The notes: generated from the letters alone by a model not told the origin. Shown: positions 30,996 to 42,338, numbered from the stretch's first letter. The stretch is 64,000 nucleotides of DNA from Bursaphelenchus xylophilus (GCA_904066235.2 CAJFCV020000005.1:1302001-1366000); one strand, 5' to 3'. Made by a program: numbers and translations.

Positions 30996-33900
30996 ATGGC
31001 TAGTTTTATTGTCCTCGCCGTGGCCCTTTTGGCAGTAAATGTGAACGCGCAATGTGACACAAGGTCCGCGATTGGAAGCTACTTGAACTGCTTGAAGGCC
31101 GAGCTGGACGCCAAATACGATCCGTTCGAGGACGAGCTGAAGTCGCATCGACGGTAGGTTGAGGAATACGGTTGAAAACAGAGTGTTTTGTATAAAAATC
31201 AAGCTTTTTCTGCATAAAACATCAAATTTTACAAGAAAAAATCAAGTTTTTCTTTTAGAAAATCTCATTTTCGAACAGAAGGTCAGGTATTTTCCAAAAA
31301 AAAATCTCATTTTTTTCGATAAAAACGACTTTTCTTCCCAAAAAATCCCACTTTCTAACAAGACATCAAGTTTTGGAAAAAGTTCCTTATTTTGGTCACA
31401 ACAAAGGTACTCCGCGAACTGCGCCCAAGCTTGGGCACTAAAGTTAGAAAAAAACGCTTCGACCTAGCTGGCACTGAATTACTATAATAGCTCTATAGTT
31501 TTAAGGGTACCTACGAGGTGATGACGACTCATTTAGTTCTATACGGAGGCAATAAGTTTAGTTCCGGACATGTTTCATCGTATAAAGTGTAAAATCACAG
31601 GCTGCAGCCGTTTTTGAAGGGTAAGGTGGTACGTAAAAAAGAAGGTACCTCACTAACTAAATCCACTGTCCGGGCATTGACAACGATGAATTGAGCGTGC
31701 ACGCTAAATTTGGGCTAATTCCGACCAGTTTCCGCAAAGTTATAAGTTGTGGCCCAAATAAAGAACTTTTACCCAAGTTTTTTCTCCATGCAAAAATTAA
31801 ATTTTACAACGAAAAGTCATGTTTTCCTCTAAAAATCACCAAATCCAATCAAAAAATCAAGTTTTTCCCCAAAAAATCTCATTTTCGACTGCAAAAAGTT
31901 AAGTTTTCCCCGAGAAATCTTATTTTCCGACAAAAAATCAAGTCGAAAAATATCATTATCAGCCAAGAAATAACGTTTTTTCCCCACAAAATCTCATTTT
32001 CCAACTAAAAAGTCATCTGTTTCCCAAAAACCCTCCATTTCCAATAAAACCCCAGTATTTTTTTTTAGTTTTCCCCCGGAAAAATCCCATTTTCCGGTCA
32101 CAAAATCTCATTTTCCGACTAAAAAGTCATATTTTCCCCAAAAAATCAAGTTTTACACACAAAAAATCTGATTTCCCACCAAAAAATCCCATTTTCTCGT
32201 CAAAAAATCATCCTTTCTCCCCCAAAAAATCCCATTTCAGCCAAGCCGCGGACACCTGCTTTGCCCACACCATCGCCGAAGCGAACGCTCAGGACCGCTG
32301 TGTGTTAGCAGCGGCCGACCTCGAGAGCAAGGCGTGGGATCGGAACGGGCCTCTGCGCGACTGTTCCATCTGCCGGACCTTTGCCTCCGGTGCAATTAAA
32401 GCCGTGCTGAACACACCGCCCGAGGACCAGAAGTGCATTCGGACGCAGATCAGCAAGGCCATCATCAAGGAGGCCGAGTTCTGCATGAAGAAGAAGATCA
32501 GCGGCTTCCAGGGCCTGCCCGATCTGCCGGATCTCGAGGAGGGATCGTATGCCGTGAAGGAGAAGGTGATTGACTCCATTTCGGACTACATTCTGATCCA
32601 TTCGCGGCTGACTTTCTGCTCGGAGAGGAAGCCGGAACGCGCCGCTTCCACTCGTCAATGTTTGCAAGCGCCGTTCCCCGGGTACTTGAAACAACACTGT
32701 CAATGTAAGTTCAGAACTAAATAGATAGAAAATACAGTAAATAAAGGGCAAAAAATGTACAATTTTGCACCCGGGAAGCATCAAAAATGTGGCAAAATAC
32801 CTCCCTTTCCAAGTGAAAAACTGTGGTTTGAAGACCGCGCTCTTTCCCTCACAAAACGATCTTTTGAAATTGGGATTTTTTTTCATTTTGAGATGGAAGT
32901 ATTTTGCCACATTTTTGATACTTTTTGGATGCAAAATGACGTACTATGTGTCCGGAGAAAGCCACCATTAGGCCTGGCTGTCTACAGCGGCTGTCCTGAT
33001 CTAATGACAAAAAATGTGCATTTTTGCACCCGGGAAGTATCAAAAATGTGGCAAAATACCTCCCTCTCCAAGTGAAAAACTGTGGTTTGAAGAGCGCGCC
33101 CTTTCCCTCATAAAGCGCGCTTTTGAAATTGGGTTTTTTTTTTCATTTTGGGAAGGAGGTATTTTGCCACATTTTTGATACTTTTCGGATGCAAAAATGT
33201 GGCAAAATACCTCCCTCTCCAACTAAATCTTTTTCGCCACAAATTTTCACTTAACTAACAGTGGTAAAAATGTGCATAATAATCTTTGTTTCGACCCTGT
33301 TCTTTCAGCTATTGGCCAATGCGACTCCCAAGCCATTGGAGCCGGCTGCCAGAACGAACTGAAGCAGCACAAGGCCGCCACTTGCTCCTGCATCGATGAG
33401 GCGCGCTCCGACTTGAAGAACCGGATCGCCGGCATCGCCGACGCCATCCAACAGGCGGTGGATGGAGGACGTGGAGCGCCACAGATCGGAGGAGGCAGCA
33501 AGGTCGATGCTTGCGTCAACAACATCAAACATCAGCTGTAAGTGTGGCTTCTAATCCCAAATTGAGTGATTTTTGCGACAAGCACTGTGCGAAAACTGTT
33601 GTTCTCTTTGCACTGTGCAAGAAACACAAATTGCTTTGCACAGTGCAAAAGGCTTTTTTAGGCTGTCGCTCGCACCCTGGCTTTTTCTGCAAAAGCCAAG
33701 CGGCAAAAATGACTTCAGTGACTGTGGGCTATCCGTCTGTCGGGAAAATAACGGCCTTGGAATCGCCCATCATCGCTCTGCGACTGAAAGCCGCATTTGG
33801 TGCGCGATAGTGGCAAGGCGAGACATTTTGCTACGACAATCCGCCGTTATTTTCCCGACAAACTGATAGTATTATAATACCCGGGTTAAAAATTCCTGAT

Positions 33901-34633
33901 ATCTTGCATTTTGCGGCGCCACGCTGCGAAAAACGCGAAAAAAGACCTTCGCACAGTGCAGAATACCCAAGACACTGTTTGCACCGTGCGTTTTGGAGTT
34001 TTTGAACATACGTCGCACGCGATGCCCATATTTTTCAGAGCGATGGCTCAGTGTGAAATTTTTTTCACACCGAGCGTTCCTATGCCGTTCACAAAGTCGC
34101 TGGAGGGATTTCGGCGACATGCACAGTGCGAAAACAAAAGTTCTCTTTGCACTGTGGTTTTTGCACCGTGCAATAGGCTTTTTTGGGCTGTTGCCCCTGA
34201 ATTTTTTTTTGCACAGTGCAAAGGCCAGAAATCGCTCCAGCGACCTAGGACTACTACAATTGGCATAAAATGCGTAATTTTTTTTTTTCAAAAAGCACTG
34301 TGCATTCGCGACAAAAAACAAAAAAGTCTACGTACTTTGTAAAAATACTGAAAGTATCTCTTTTCTCATCCTTATCCTTTCAGCGTCACCCCCACCAACG
34401 ACTGGGGAGCCGTCATCGACCAGGCCCTCAACTCCTGCATCAAGAACAAGCCCTCCGCGCAGTCGCTGGGCATCGACTCGCTTCTCAACGTGGGCTGCCG
34501 CAAAATCATCGCCGACAACACCGGCACCGCCACAGCGCAGCTGAAGACCGGCTTCGACTTTGTGAACAACCTCATCGACGCCATGGTCGACCGCTCGAAG
34601 CGCTTCTGCGGCGGGCCCCACTGCGGCAACTGA
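30996..34633 (+). CDS. Secreted cysteine-rich protein, family not recognised
   Basis: Four exons, 30996-31153, 32241-32704, 33309-33537 and 34384-34633, keep phase at each junction and give 366 aa. Residues 1-18 (MASFIVLAVALLAVNVNA) form a clear signal peptide. The mature protein has 20 cysteines, an even number that fits all-disulfide bonding in an extracellular protein, and no further hydrophobic helix. The middle exon has spaced Cys with a CSIC motif; the third has a TCSC motif; the end reads FCGGPHCGN. I do not recognise the fold and give no enzymatic function. The start is chosen because the ATG follows a canonical acceptor (ending 30977) and leads into the signal peptide. Exons are distinctly GC-richer than the introns, with biased codons suggesting good expression. 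Introns 1-3 hold AT-rich CCCAAAAAATC-type repeats, GGAAGTATCAAAAATGTGG elements and a GTCGGG element. A possible ATTAAA poly(A) signal lies at 34682-34687. Confidence 0.85.
31154..32240. repeat. Intron 1 of the cysteine-rich gene: degenerate AATCTCATTTTCC/AAAAAATCAAG repeat
   Basis: Dozens of short imperfect copies of AAAAAATCTCATTTTC and AAAAATCAAGTTTTTCC run through 31190-31380 and 31785-32235, separated by 31385-31690 which includes one half-site TGTTTCATCGTATAAAGTG. No exon is seen. Confidence 0.6.
32745..33245. mobile_element. Two GGAAGTATCAAAAATGTGGC TIR elements in intron 2
   Basis: The element at about 32750-32945 starts TTTTGCACCCGGGAAGCATC and ends TTTTGATACTTTTTGGATGC. The next, at about 33005-33200, has the same ends and a near-identical interior (CTGTGGTTTGAAGA..GCGC). 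They are close tandem copies. The family also occurs at 19220-19395 and 57228-57375. Confidence 0.75.
33560..34350. mobile_element. Intron 3 of the cysteine-rich gene: GCACNGTGCA elements and one GTCGGG element
   Basis: 33580-33710 and 33940-34345 carry many GCACNGTGCA decamers; 34085-34250 is bounded by AAAGTCGCTGGAGGGATTTC and AATCGCTCCAGCGACC. 33731-33869 is a GTCGGGAAAATAAC element with TIRs. All are intronic. Confidence 0.7.
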
Positions 34634-34687
34634 GCGCGCGTAATCATTGCCTGTTTATATCGAATAATTTATTCGCCTTTTATTAAA

Positions 34688-36158
34688 TTGAGTCAAATAG
34701 TTGGTAAAATACGTCTTGGCTCTTATAGTAATCAAGATCTCCCCCGAAATGGATGAGGAGTACCTGGATATTAGGACCTGGTCTACGGGAGGTAGAGGGC
34801 CGCTAGGAGAATATAATGGGATATAAACCCAAGGAGAGAGAATAGGTGGCCGACAAGGGTATTCAATATACGTTTATCCAGCCAAAGAGTCCAATAGCAC
34901 ACAAATAACACACACGAAGATCACGGATAGTCTCGGGTAGTCGGAGGAGGACGAAAGGGGTCGACCGTCCACCGAGCCGGAGAGTCCAATTGCATGAATG
35001 AGATCCACCGATTGGCGCGAAGTCGAGCGGTCGGAACGGATTGTCACGTAGAGCGGTTGATCATGGGAAACTCGGGAAATCGATCGAGAATGGGCTTGGA
35101 TTGACGGACCATCGGGGTGACGCTGGTCCTACTGGATAACATCATCCTAACCTTTGGAAATGAGCATCAGTCAACCCGAAGCACCTAGCTTCAGCTGCTT
35201 CACTGAATTGGCTGAAACATCGGGGCCTCTTGTCCAAAAGCCTCATAACCGGGGAAACAAACGCAGTATGCTTTAAAGTTGAAGGCTATTTCCTTCCGCG
35301 AGAGGTGAGCTTGGATAACGTGGATCACCGTAGCACATAAAAAAACAAAATTATAGCACATTCGTTTGGTAATAGTGGCAGAATTAAACTGACAAAATGC
35401 CGATGGTTCTAACATAGGCGTTGGATTTTTTCGCTGATCTTTTTTATATTAAATCTATAATTTTGTAATTGCTGAATCATTAACACATAATCTAGGGTTT
35501 AGGTGACTAAATTTACCATAACTTGACGTTAGTTTTCGGCTATGGGCAAATGTCGGCAGATTTTTAAAATAAACCCAGAATCACAGTAATCTTTTGGCAC
35601 GACAAAAACACATTATTTTCCCGACATACTTTTCAAAAAAAACTTCTTTCAAAAAAATATTATGCAAATTTTCCAGATAGACTGGCCGTATCGATTTTAT
35701 ATACTTCAACATTGACTGTAAAATCTTTAATGACCAATAAACCAACTATTTGCTTCCTTCAGACATTGTTTTCCCCGTTATTTTCACCAATTTTCGCTCA
35801 ATTGAACAAAGAACATTGACGCACATGTCACATGCTCCTTCAATTTCTGACTCACTTCGAACACCGTCAACGTCAAACCGCCTTCGAACCGAGGCGAATT
35901 GAAGATACAGCCCGCAGCGAGGAATATAATTCCCTTGATCGCGATTCGGGGCTAAGTGGTTTGGGTTCGTGATTTGCCTTTATTATGGAGATTAGCGCGA
36001 GAGGAGAAGGTCGCGGGGCTCGGCTTTCTGTTCTCCGAACATGTGAGCAACTTTAACGGGCTGGAGTTTGGGAATTTCTTTGGGATTATCAAAGTTCTGC
36101 GTTGGAATGAGGCTTAGATTTGGCAAGAATTGAGACAAATCTTGAAAAATTTTTTTAA
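34688..36158. other. Intergenic DNA of balanced composition, unclassified
   Basis: 34720-35160 is less AT-rich than its surroundings, unrepeated in this window and contains no supported frame. It has the look of an LTR or old insertion (ACACACAAATAACACAC, CAATATACGTTTATCCAGCC) but no matching copy or termini were found. A lone GTCGGG-family right end lies near 35610. Confidence 0.35.
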
Positions 36159-36751
36159 CAATGAAAGTACTTTTATGGGGGCTCCTACTTTTCGACGGGA
36201 CATATCTCAAAAAATCAGAAAAAATGTATAAATCAAGGATATATAAATCTTAGCTGCCCATTTTGGGTTTTTAGGGGCGAAAGTGCCCAAAAACTGGCCT
36301 AATTTCCCTACAAAAGGCGCAGGCATTCGAAACGATAAAAAGCGCAGTCGGTCTCTTCCTTCGGAAGAGAGCGGTGTGGCCGAGTGGTTAGTGCCGTAGT
36401 CTGGGAATCAAGAGGGAGGACGCCGCACGGGTTCGATTTCCCTTTTGGGCTGAATTAACTTTTTTTGAAGTTGAAGGTCGGAAAAATAAATTTTTGTGCC
36501 AAGACTGATTTATTACGTCTTAGAAACACAATAAACATCATTTTAAGCCAATATAAAAAGTGTAAACCTGTGAAAAATTAAGCGAAAAGGGGTTTATATA
36601 GGACTTTAAATCAACTTGCGATGGATTTTTCACCGCTAAAAACCTAAAATGGGCAGCTAAGATTTATATTTCCTTGATCAGCACATTTTTTCTGATTTTT
36701 TGAGATATGTCCCGTTAAAAAGTAGGAGCCCCCATAAAAGTACTTTCCTTG
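36159..36751. mobile_element. Palindromic element, longer copy, with central tRNA-like insert
   Basis: The ends CAATGAAAGTACTTTTATGG and CATAAAAGTACTTTCCTTG and the arm text AAAATGGGCAGCTAAG match the 342-bp copy at 12274-12615. This copy has about 250 bp more in the centre, beginning just after GGTCTCTTCCT with a tRNA-like segment. Confidence 0.8.
36367..36452 (+). pseudogene. tRNA-like segment (Ser/Leu type) inside a palindromic element
   Basis: GTGTGGCCGAGTGGTTAGTG is a good class-II A box and GGGTTCGATTTCCC a good B box, about 45 nt apart with a variable-arm-like GAGGACGCCGC between them. Acceptor-stem pairing is poor, so it is called tRNA-like and not functional. It may be a SINE head or a captured tRNA gene. 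Confidence 0.5.
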
Positions 36752-37430
36752 TAAGAAATATGCAAGGTTCCTATTATCAGCTTGTCGGGAAAATAATGAG
36801 CAAAATGTCGCTGCTCCGATCGTGTCGTTGAATTGAAAAGAAATTTGATGTTGCCGCGACTCAATTCATTTTCTCGGCGACAATGACGTTTATAGGCATT
36901 ATAGGCCTGGCACGTCAAGATTTTGCGCTCAAAGGGTTATCCATCAACACGAAAATTGGCATTCTGTTTTCCGCTAATGAAAGAGTCCACAAAATCCGTC
37001 TCAATGACGGTTCTAGGTCAGACGAAAGACGAAATATTGCGTAAAACGAAGAGATTTTCTCTCTCGAAACTGACTCATTTCATTTCTTTCGTTTTAGGCT
37101 CAAAAAATCCGCCTTGTTCCAGACTATGTTTCCATCAAACTTCAAGCAGGGACGAAGGAAACTCTTCGAGAAATCGGCAAAATCGCAACATTTTTTAGGC
37201 GTTGTGAGTTTAGGCTTCAAACAGGTAGAAGACGACCAATTTTGTATATGAAACATACATGATGAAGCTGAGCAGGAGCCCAGCTTCGAATCTGGGGTTG
37301 CAATAACCCCGCTCTGCCCCATTTCAATGTGTAATCCCCGTTCTGCCGCATTTCTATGTGATATCTTTGAGCTAAGACAGAATGCCAAGAATTTTGCATT
37401 ACTTGAGCGCCTCTGTTCTAGTCTTTCCTG
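36752..37430. other. Intergenic DNA, one variant-b GTCGGG fragment
   Basis: 36780-36900 is a left half of a variant-b element (CTTGTCGGGAAAATAATGAG). The rest shows no supported gene. Confidence 0.45.
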
Positions 37431-37433
37431 ACA

Positions 37434-37745
37434 TTGTGCTCGTTATTTTCCCGACAGACTGATAAAATGATTTAACGATCTGCCGGGAAAATAATGTGGA
37501 TTTATCCAAGCAAAATGTCTTCAAACTTCCAGCCACAGCTAGCAAGCGATGATGGGCTTCCATGGCGCGACAAATCCATATTATTTTCCCGACAGATTTT
37601 AAAAATGATTTAACGATCTGTCGGGAAAATAATGTGCATTTATCCAAGCAAAATGTCTTCAAACTTCCAGCCACGGCTAGCAAGCGATGATGGGCTTCCA
37701 TGGCGCGACAAGTCCATATTATTTTCCCGACAGACTGATATTTTG
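37434..37745. mobile_element. Tandem pair of GTCGGGAAAATAATG elements, 138-bp period
   Basis: GATTTAACGATCTG begins both units, at 37469 and 37607. Each then runs GGGAAAATAATGTG ... CAAGCGATGATGGGCTTCCA ... ATATTATTTTCCCGACAG. The copies are almost identical, so the duplication is recent. Confidence 0.85.
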
Positions 37746-38219
37746 ACCCCAAAAGTATCAAACCGTCTATATGATTCTGTATATTTTAGTTTTTCAACTG
37801 CCACTTTCTCCACGTAAGCATCAGCCGACACGTTGTCGATGTTTGTCTCGCCAACGCCGCTCGCTGAATTCAAATACCTCCTCTTTCTGCTGTGCGTGTT
37901 TCCCGAGAGTTCCCATTCATTTCCTTCCTTCCATTATTCCATAACTCTCTCTATTTGTTGTGTTGCGTAATCGCCGGGGGACCAAATGCTCAGTGTTTGA
38001 ACTCTTCCCCCGGCTACCCTCTCTATTTGCCTTGATTTATAAAATTTGGACCTTTTTCTTTTGTATATCAAACCACAACATTTGAAAAGGAGGGGTTCTC
38101 GGTTCGAACTTTCTCAAAGTTTGAGTTGGGATTTTTCGAAATTTTTTTCAAAAAATCATGTATTTGACGTAAGGACGACGTAATTGGACGGAAGTTGGCT
38201 AAAATTTAGAGATTTTTTA
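37746..38219. other. Intergenic DNA, nothing recognised
   Basis: 37880-38030 is less AT-rich but not open in a convincing frame. Confidence 0.4.
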
Positions 38220-38225
38220 AGAGAT

Positions 38226-38965
38226 ATCAGTCTGTCGGGAAAATAATGTGGGTTCTTTGATATCAGTTTGTCGGAAAAATATTGTGGGTTTTTCGATTTT
38301 AGGCAGTCGGGAAAATAATGTGGATTCGTCGATATCTCCATGTCGGGAACATAATGTGGGTTCTTTGATATCAGTCTGTCGGGAAAATAATGTGGATCCT
38401 TTGATATCAGTTTGTCGGAAAAATATTGTGGGTTTTTCAACTTTTGTCTGTCGTGAAAATAATGTGGGTTTGTCAATATCAGTCTGTCTGGAAAATATTG
38501 TGGGTTTGTCAATTTTAGCCAGTCGGGAAAAGAATGTGGATTCGTTAATGTTTCTCTGTCGGTAAAATAACGTGATTTTGATACCAGTCTGTCGGGAAAA
38601 TAATGTGGGTTCTTTGATATCAGTTTGTTGGAAAAATATTGTGGGTTTTTCAGCTTTAGTCTGCCGGAAAAATATTGTGGGTAGGTAAATTTCAGTTTGT
38701 CGGAAAAATATTGTGGGGTTTTCAACTTTAGTCCGTCGGGAAAATAATGTGGGTTCGTCGATATCTCCATGCCAGGAAAATAATGTGTATTCATCGCGCC
38801 TTGGAATCGCCTATCGCTTTGCGACGGCTCTGGAGATTTGGCGACAAATCTTGCTCCGACAACTCCACAGTATTTTCCCGACAGACTGATGCCGACGAAG
38901 CCACATTATTTTCCCGACGGACAAAAATTGAAAACCCCACATTATTTTCCCGACAGACTGATAAA
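38226..38965. repeat. Array of GTCGGGAAAATAATG half-sites, about 14 units
   Basis: Units of about 36-44 bp repeat the pattern CAGTCTGTCGGGAAAATAAT then GTGGGTTCTTTGATAT, all in one orientation from 38229 to about 38780. Three right-end half-sites in the opposite orientation follow, ending 38962. The array encodes spurious repeat frames such as ENNVGSLISVCR. A mirror-image array lies at 51768-52330. Confidence 0.85.
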
Positions 38966-39360
38966 TTATCGTATTAGTCTGTCGGGAAAATAATGAGGGC
39001 TCTATCGCTATGCCGATCATGTCGCTGAAGCGAAAAACAATGATTTTGCTGCGACACAATTCATTTTTTTCGGCTGGGGATAATCAAAGCTCTTTTCTTG
39101 ACATGCTTCAAAAAATGCATCGTGATTTCTGATTTTGACGCTCGATTTGTCCGACTGAACTCCCGCTTTTCCTTCGCATACTACTCCACTAAAGCCATCA
39201 AAACAAATGGAAGAGGAGTAGGTGCAAGTGATCACTCACATGGAATTTTTGAAAGTGAACGAGAAAGGTCAATACTTTTTAAAATTGCTAATCTGCAATT
39301 TTGCAAAGTATTTTCCAACGATGACAATTCGGTTATCCTCAAAATAGTATAATAGACTCT
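38966..39360. other. Variant-b GTCGGG fragment, then unclassified intergenic DNA
   Basis: 38973-39070 is the left half of a variant-b element. The text CTACTCCACTAAAGCCATCA near 39181 recurs near 56458, so an uncharacterised repeat is also present. Confidence 0.45.
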
Positions 39361-39363
39361 ATT

Positions 39364-39431
39364 GCTAGTCCGTTCTGAAAGTCGCTGGAGTGATTTTGGT
39401 GGCCAAATCACTCCAGCGACTTTACAAACGA
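39364..39431. repeat. 68-bp near-perfect palindrome
   Basis: AAAGTCGCTGGAGTGATTTT and AAATCACTCCAGCGACTTTA face each other across only 6 nt. These are the TIRs of the CGCTGGAGTGATTT subfamily with the whole GCACNGTGCA interior missing, i.e. a minimal internally deleted element. Confidence 0.85.
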
Positions 39432-39433
39432 AC

Positions 39434-40320
39434 TATCAGCCTGTCGGGAAAGTTATGAGCACCCAAATTTTTTTCTTTATCGAAAATTTCATCGCCGCCG
39501 AGAAAATGTATTGTGTCGCCGTGCATCGACATTGTGCCCATTATTTTCGCGACAGACTGATAGCACCGAGAAGACATATCATGGCTATCAGTCTGTCTGA
39601 AAGTAATGTGGATTCGTCGTATCTTCGAGCCTCCCATCATCGCTTTGCGACGGCTTTCCGCGGCTGGAGACTTGGTGAGCGAGAGCGGCGAAATGAGACA
39701 TTTTCCTGCGGCAAGTCCACATTATTTTCCCGACAGACTGATAGTGTTCTTGTAGAGAAATTTAATGGGCACTAAATTGTATTTAATTAGGCTCTAAATA
39801 GCGATTTTCCGGATGCGTGTTGCACATTCCGTTTGATTACGGCTTAATTTGTTTTTTAACGACTTGATCCCTGAGCCAGTTGATTTTTGAGACTTTTGGG
39901 GGTCAAAATATCAGTCTGTCGGGAAAATAATGTGGAGCTGTCGCAGCGAAATTTCTCGCCTCGTCGCGCGCCAAATCTCCATCAACAAATCCACATTATT
40001 TTGCCGACAGATTGATACGATGATTTATCAGTCTGTCGGGAAAATAATGTGGATTTATCCAAGTAAAATTTCTCGCCTTTTCACTGACCAAATCTCCAGC
40101 CGAAGATAGCGCTGTCGCAGAGCGGCGATGGGCGACTCCAAAGCGCGACAAATCCACATTATTTTCCAGACAAACTGATACGACGATTTATCAGTCTGTC
40201 GAAAAAATAATGTGGATTTATCGCACCATTGAATCGCTTGTTTCTCCAGCCGCTGGTAGTTGTCGGAGAGCGATTCAAAGGTGCGACAAATCCACATTAT
40301 TTTCCCGACAGACTGACACA
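39434..40320. mobile_element. Cluster of five GTCGGGAAAATAATG elements
   Basis: Elements at 39436-39575 (variant b), 39590-39744, 39909-40016, 40029-40182 and 40187-40317, each with opposing GTCGGGAAAATAATG and CATTATTTTCCCGAC ends. The interiors share the boxes CGCTTTGCGA and CTGGAGATTTGG. Two neighbours are separated by only a few bases of GATTTATCAG, which suggests repeated insertion into the same element ends. Confidence 0.8.
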
Positions 40321-40735
40321 TGCTCAAATTTTTCGATGCAAAAGGCAAATTTTAACGTAGTCTGAAAACAAAATCGATTTAGAAAAAGGTTTTCGATAAA
40401 GTACAGTTTTTATTACAGCCAGACATCTTCAACAACCCTGTTTTTCAACGTCCCCAGCGGTTTAATTTGATTAGTCACTTTTAACTGTTGTTTTTACGGA
40501 CAAAAAGTTTTGCTCGATCGCTTGAATAATTGGGTATTTATTGCTTTGGCGAATTTTTTGCTCAAATGACCTCCAAAAGTTGTTACTGAAAGCTTATTTT
40601 TAACTTTGTAATCGTATCTTCCCCTCCGTTTCACAGCATTTTTGACCTCCAACAGGGACTATTTGGCTTTTTGGTGTTCTTTTTGAGTTGCGGGAGTGTT
40701 GAAAAGCTTTATAGAGCGTTTCTGTGAGATTTGGC
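40321..40735. other. Intergenic DNA, nothing recognised
   Basis: AT-rich, no repeat termini, no supported frame. Confidence 0.45.
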
Positions 40736-41190
40736 GAAATACCATTTTATACGATGAAACATGTTTGGAGTATTTTTATCGTATAAAATGTCACTTTGAG
40801 CGAAGATGCCGGCTCTGGAAAGTGTCAAGGTGCCATGCCTTGTAAAGAGCTGCTTTGAGATTTAGCGAAATACCATTTTATACGATTAAACATGTCCGGA
40901 GCTTTTTCATCGTATAAAATGTCACCATGGACGCATATCTCTTTAAAATTGCCACTACGCGGCATGCTATGCTTTAAAAAGCGTTTCCTCAAAATTCTTT
41001 TCCAAATACCATTTTATACGATGAAACGTGTCCGAAGCAATTTTACTCGTATAAAATGTCACCCTGGCCGAATATTTCGTTGCAATGGCTACTACGCGTT
41101 TATAAAGCGCTTCTGTGTTAGATTTGACAAAATACCATTTTATACGATGAAACATGTTCGAAGCAGTTTCATCGTATAAAACGTCATGGC
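40736..41190. repeat. Four TTTTATACGA palindromes upstream of the saposin-like gene
   Basis: Copies near 40745, 40876, 41008 and 41140 are spaced about 132 nt and share the flank GCGAAATACCATTTTATACG. This is an amplified unit, ending about 165 nt before the gene's start. Confidence 0.8.
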
Positions 41191-41354
41191 CGAATAGCAT
41201 GTTAATTATGCATTTTCTGTCTGTTTGATGTCAGAAGCACTTTATTTAGTGTATTGATCACATTAAAATTTGTTTTCTGCAACAATTCCCGTGATTTTTG
41301 CTGCAACATTTTAATTTTTAATTTTTTTTTTATTATCCTTTATTTTCCAGTCAA

Positions 41355-42268
41355 ATGTTAAAAGAATTATGGTTGCTGTTACTCATCGCAAGTGTTGCAA
41401 ACTCCGCTGCGATCCACTACTCGGAGTTGGGTCCCCAGCGTTTGTTGGAGATCGTCCCATTGAGCTACGGGAGAAGGTTTTCGCAGCCCAAAAAATATCG
41501 GCAGGACTGCGCCGTTTGCCATGACTTGTACTTCAAACATCCCGAGCTTCTGAAAGGAATCGCTGAGGGAGACAACAAATCGTTGGAGGAATTGCCGGTG
41601 AGTGAGAGGTGAAAAAATATCAGTTTGTCGGGAAAATAATGAGCACTCTGTCGAGTCGAAAATTGCATTGTCGCTGCAGAAATGAATTGTAAAAAACACT
41701 TTTCTAGTTGGCCAAAAAAATTATCAGTCTATATCTAAATTTGCACACACAAGCGACATTTTATACGACAAAAACTACTCCGGACATGTTTCATCGTATA
41801 AAATGGTATTCAATTGAAAATTTGCAAAGACACATAGAATAGCCGCTACATCCACCCTCTAGAAATTGTATCTCACTTCTAGCAGATTTAGGCGACATTT
41901 TATACGACAAAACTACTCCGGACATGTTTCATCGTATAAAATGGAATTTTAAAAAAGTTTTTTGATTTTATAAGTAAGCAACATTTACTGGTAATAAAAT
42001 TGCAAACTTTTGTTTAGGGTGACATTTTATACGATAAAAATGTTTCGGACATGTTTCGTCGTATAAAATGACGGGAAGTTAACTATGTGAATTTACTCAA
42101 ACTTTCCTTCAATTCCAGGCCATTTGCGACGAGCTCCAACTCCACCCGAACGCCTGCAAAAGTCTGGCCAAGGTGGAGAGCATTAAACGCGCCATCCACT
42201 TCATCGATCACCAATCAAAGGACGCCGCCGACATGTTCTGTGTTTCCATCTCATTTTGTACGGGTTAA
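41355..42268 (+). CDS. Saposin-like (SapB-domain) secreted protein, caenopore type
   Basis: Two exons, 41355-41597 and 42119-42268 (phase 0, GTGAGT donor, TTCCAG acceptor), give 130 aa. Residues 1-18 are a signal peptide. Six cysteines at 52, 55, 84, 94, 122 and 128 follow the saposin-B pattern C-x2-C...C-x9-C...C-x5-C, and the segment 82-128 reads as amphipathic helices. A spacer of about 33 residues precedes the domain. In nematodes such single-domain proteins include the pore-forming caenopores made in the gut against bacteria; that role here is inferred from family only. The start follows a TTTTCCAG acceptor ending at 41350, only 4 nt before the ATG, the usual place for spliced-leader addition. 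The intron holds a variant-b GTCGGG fragment and three TTTTATACGA palindromes. A signal AATAAA is at 42339-42344. The gene is convergent with the one ending at 42965. Confidence 0.85.
41598..42118. repeat. Saposin-gene intron: variant-b GTCGGG fragment and three palindromes
   Basis: 41617-41690 is the left part of a variant-b element. Palindromes lie at about 41756-41805, 41894-41943 and 42023-42071, each preceded by GGCGACATTTTATACGA-type text. They take up most of the intron. Confidence 0.75.
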
Positions 42269-42338
42269 CTGTTTTTTTTTTGATCGCATCATATTCGACA
42301 TGTATTGTTATCATAGACGAGTGTTTATATCGAAACGA

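Noticed and set aside
32302..32934. 209-codon minus-strand frame
   Set aside because: It is the antisense of exon 2 of the cysteine-rich secreted protein, extended into the adjacent GGAAGTATC repeat.
36367..36452. A functional tRNA-Ser or tRNA-Leu gene
   Set aside because: A and B boxes are good but the acceptor and anticodon stems do not pair, and it sits inside a transposable palindrome.
38156..38794. A 212-codon frame with repeating NPHYFPDRL-like units
   Set aside because: It is the reading of the CCCACATTATTTTCCCGACAG half-site array. The mirror array at 51929-52345 gives the same peptide, so it is a repeat artefact.
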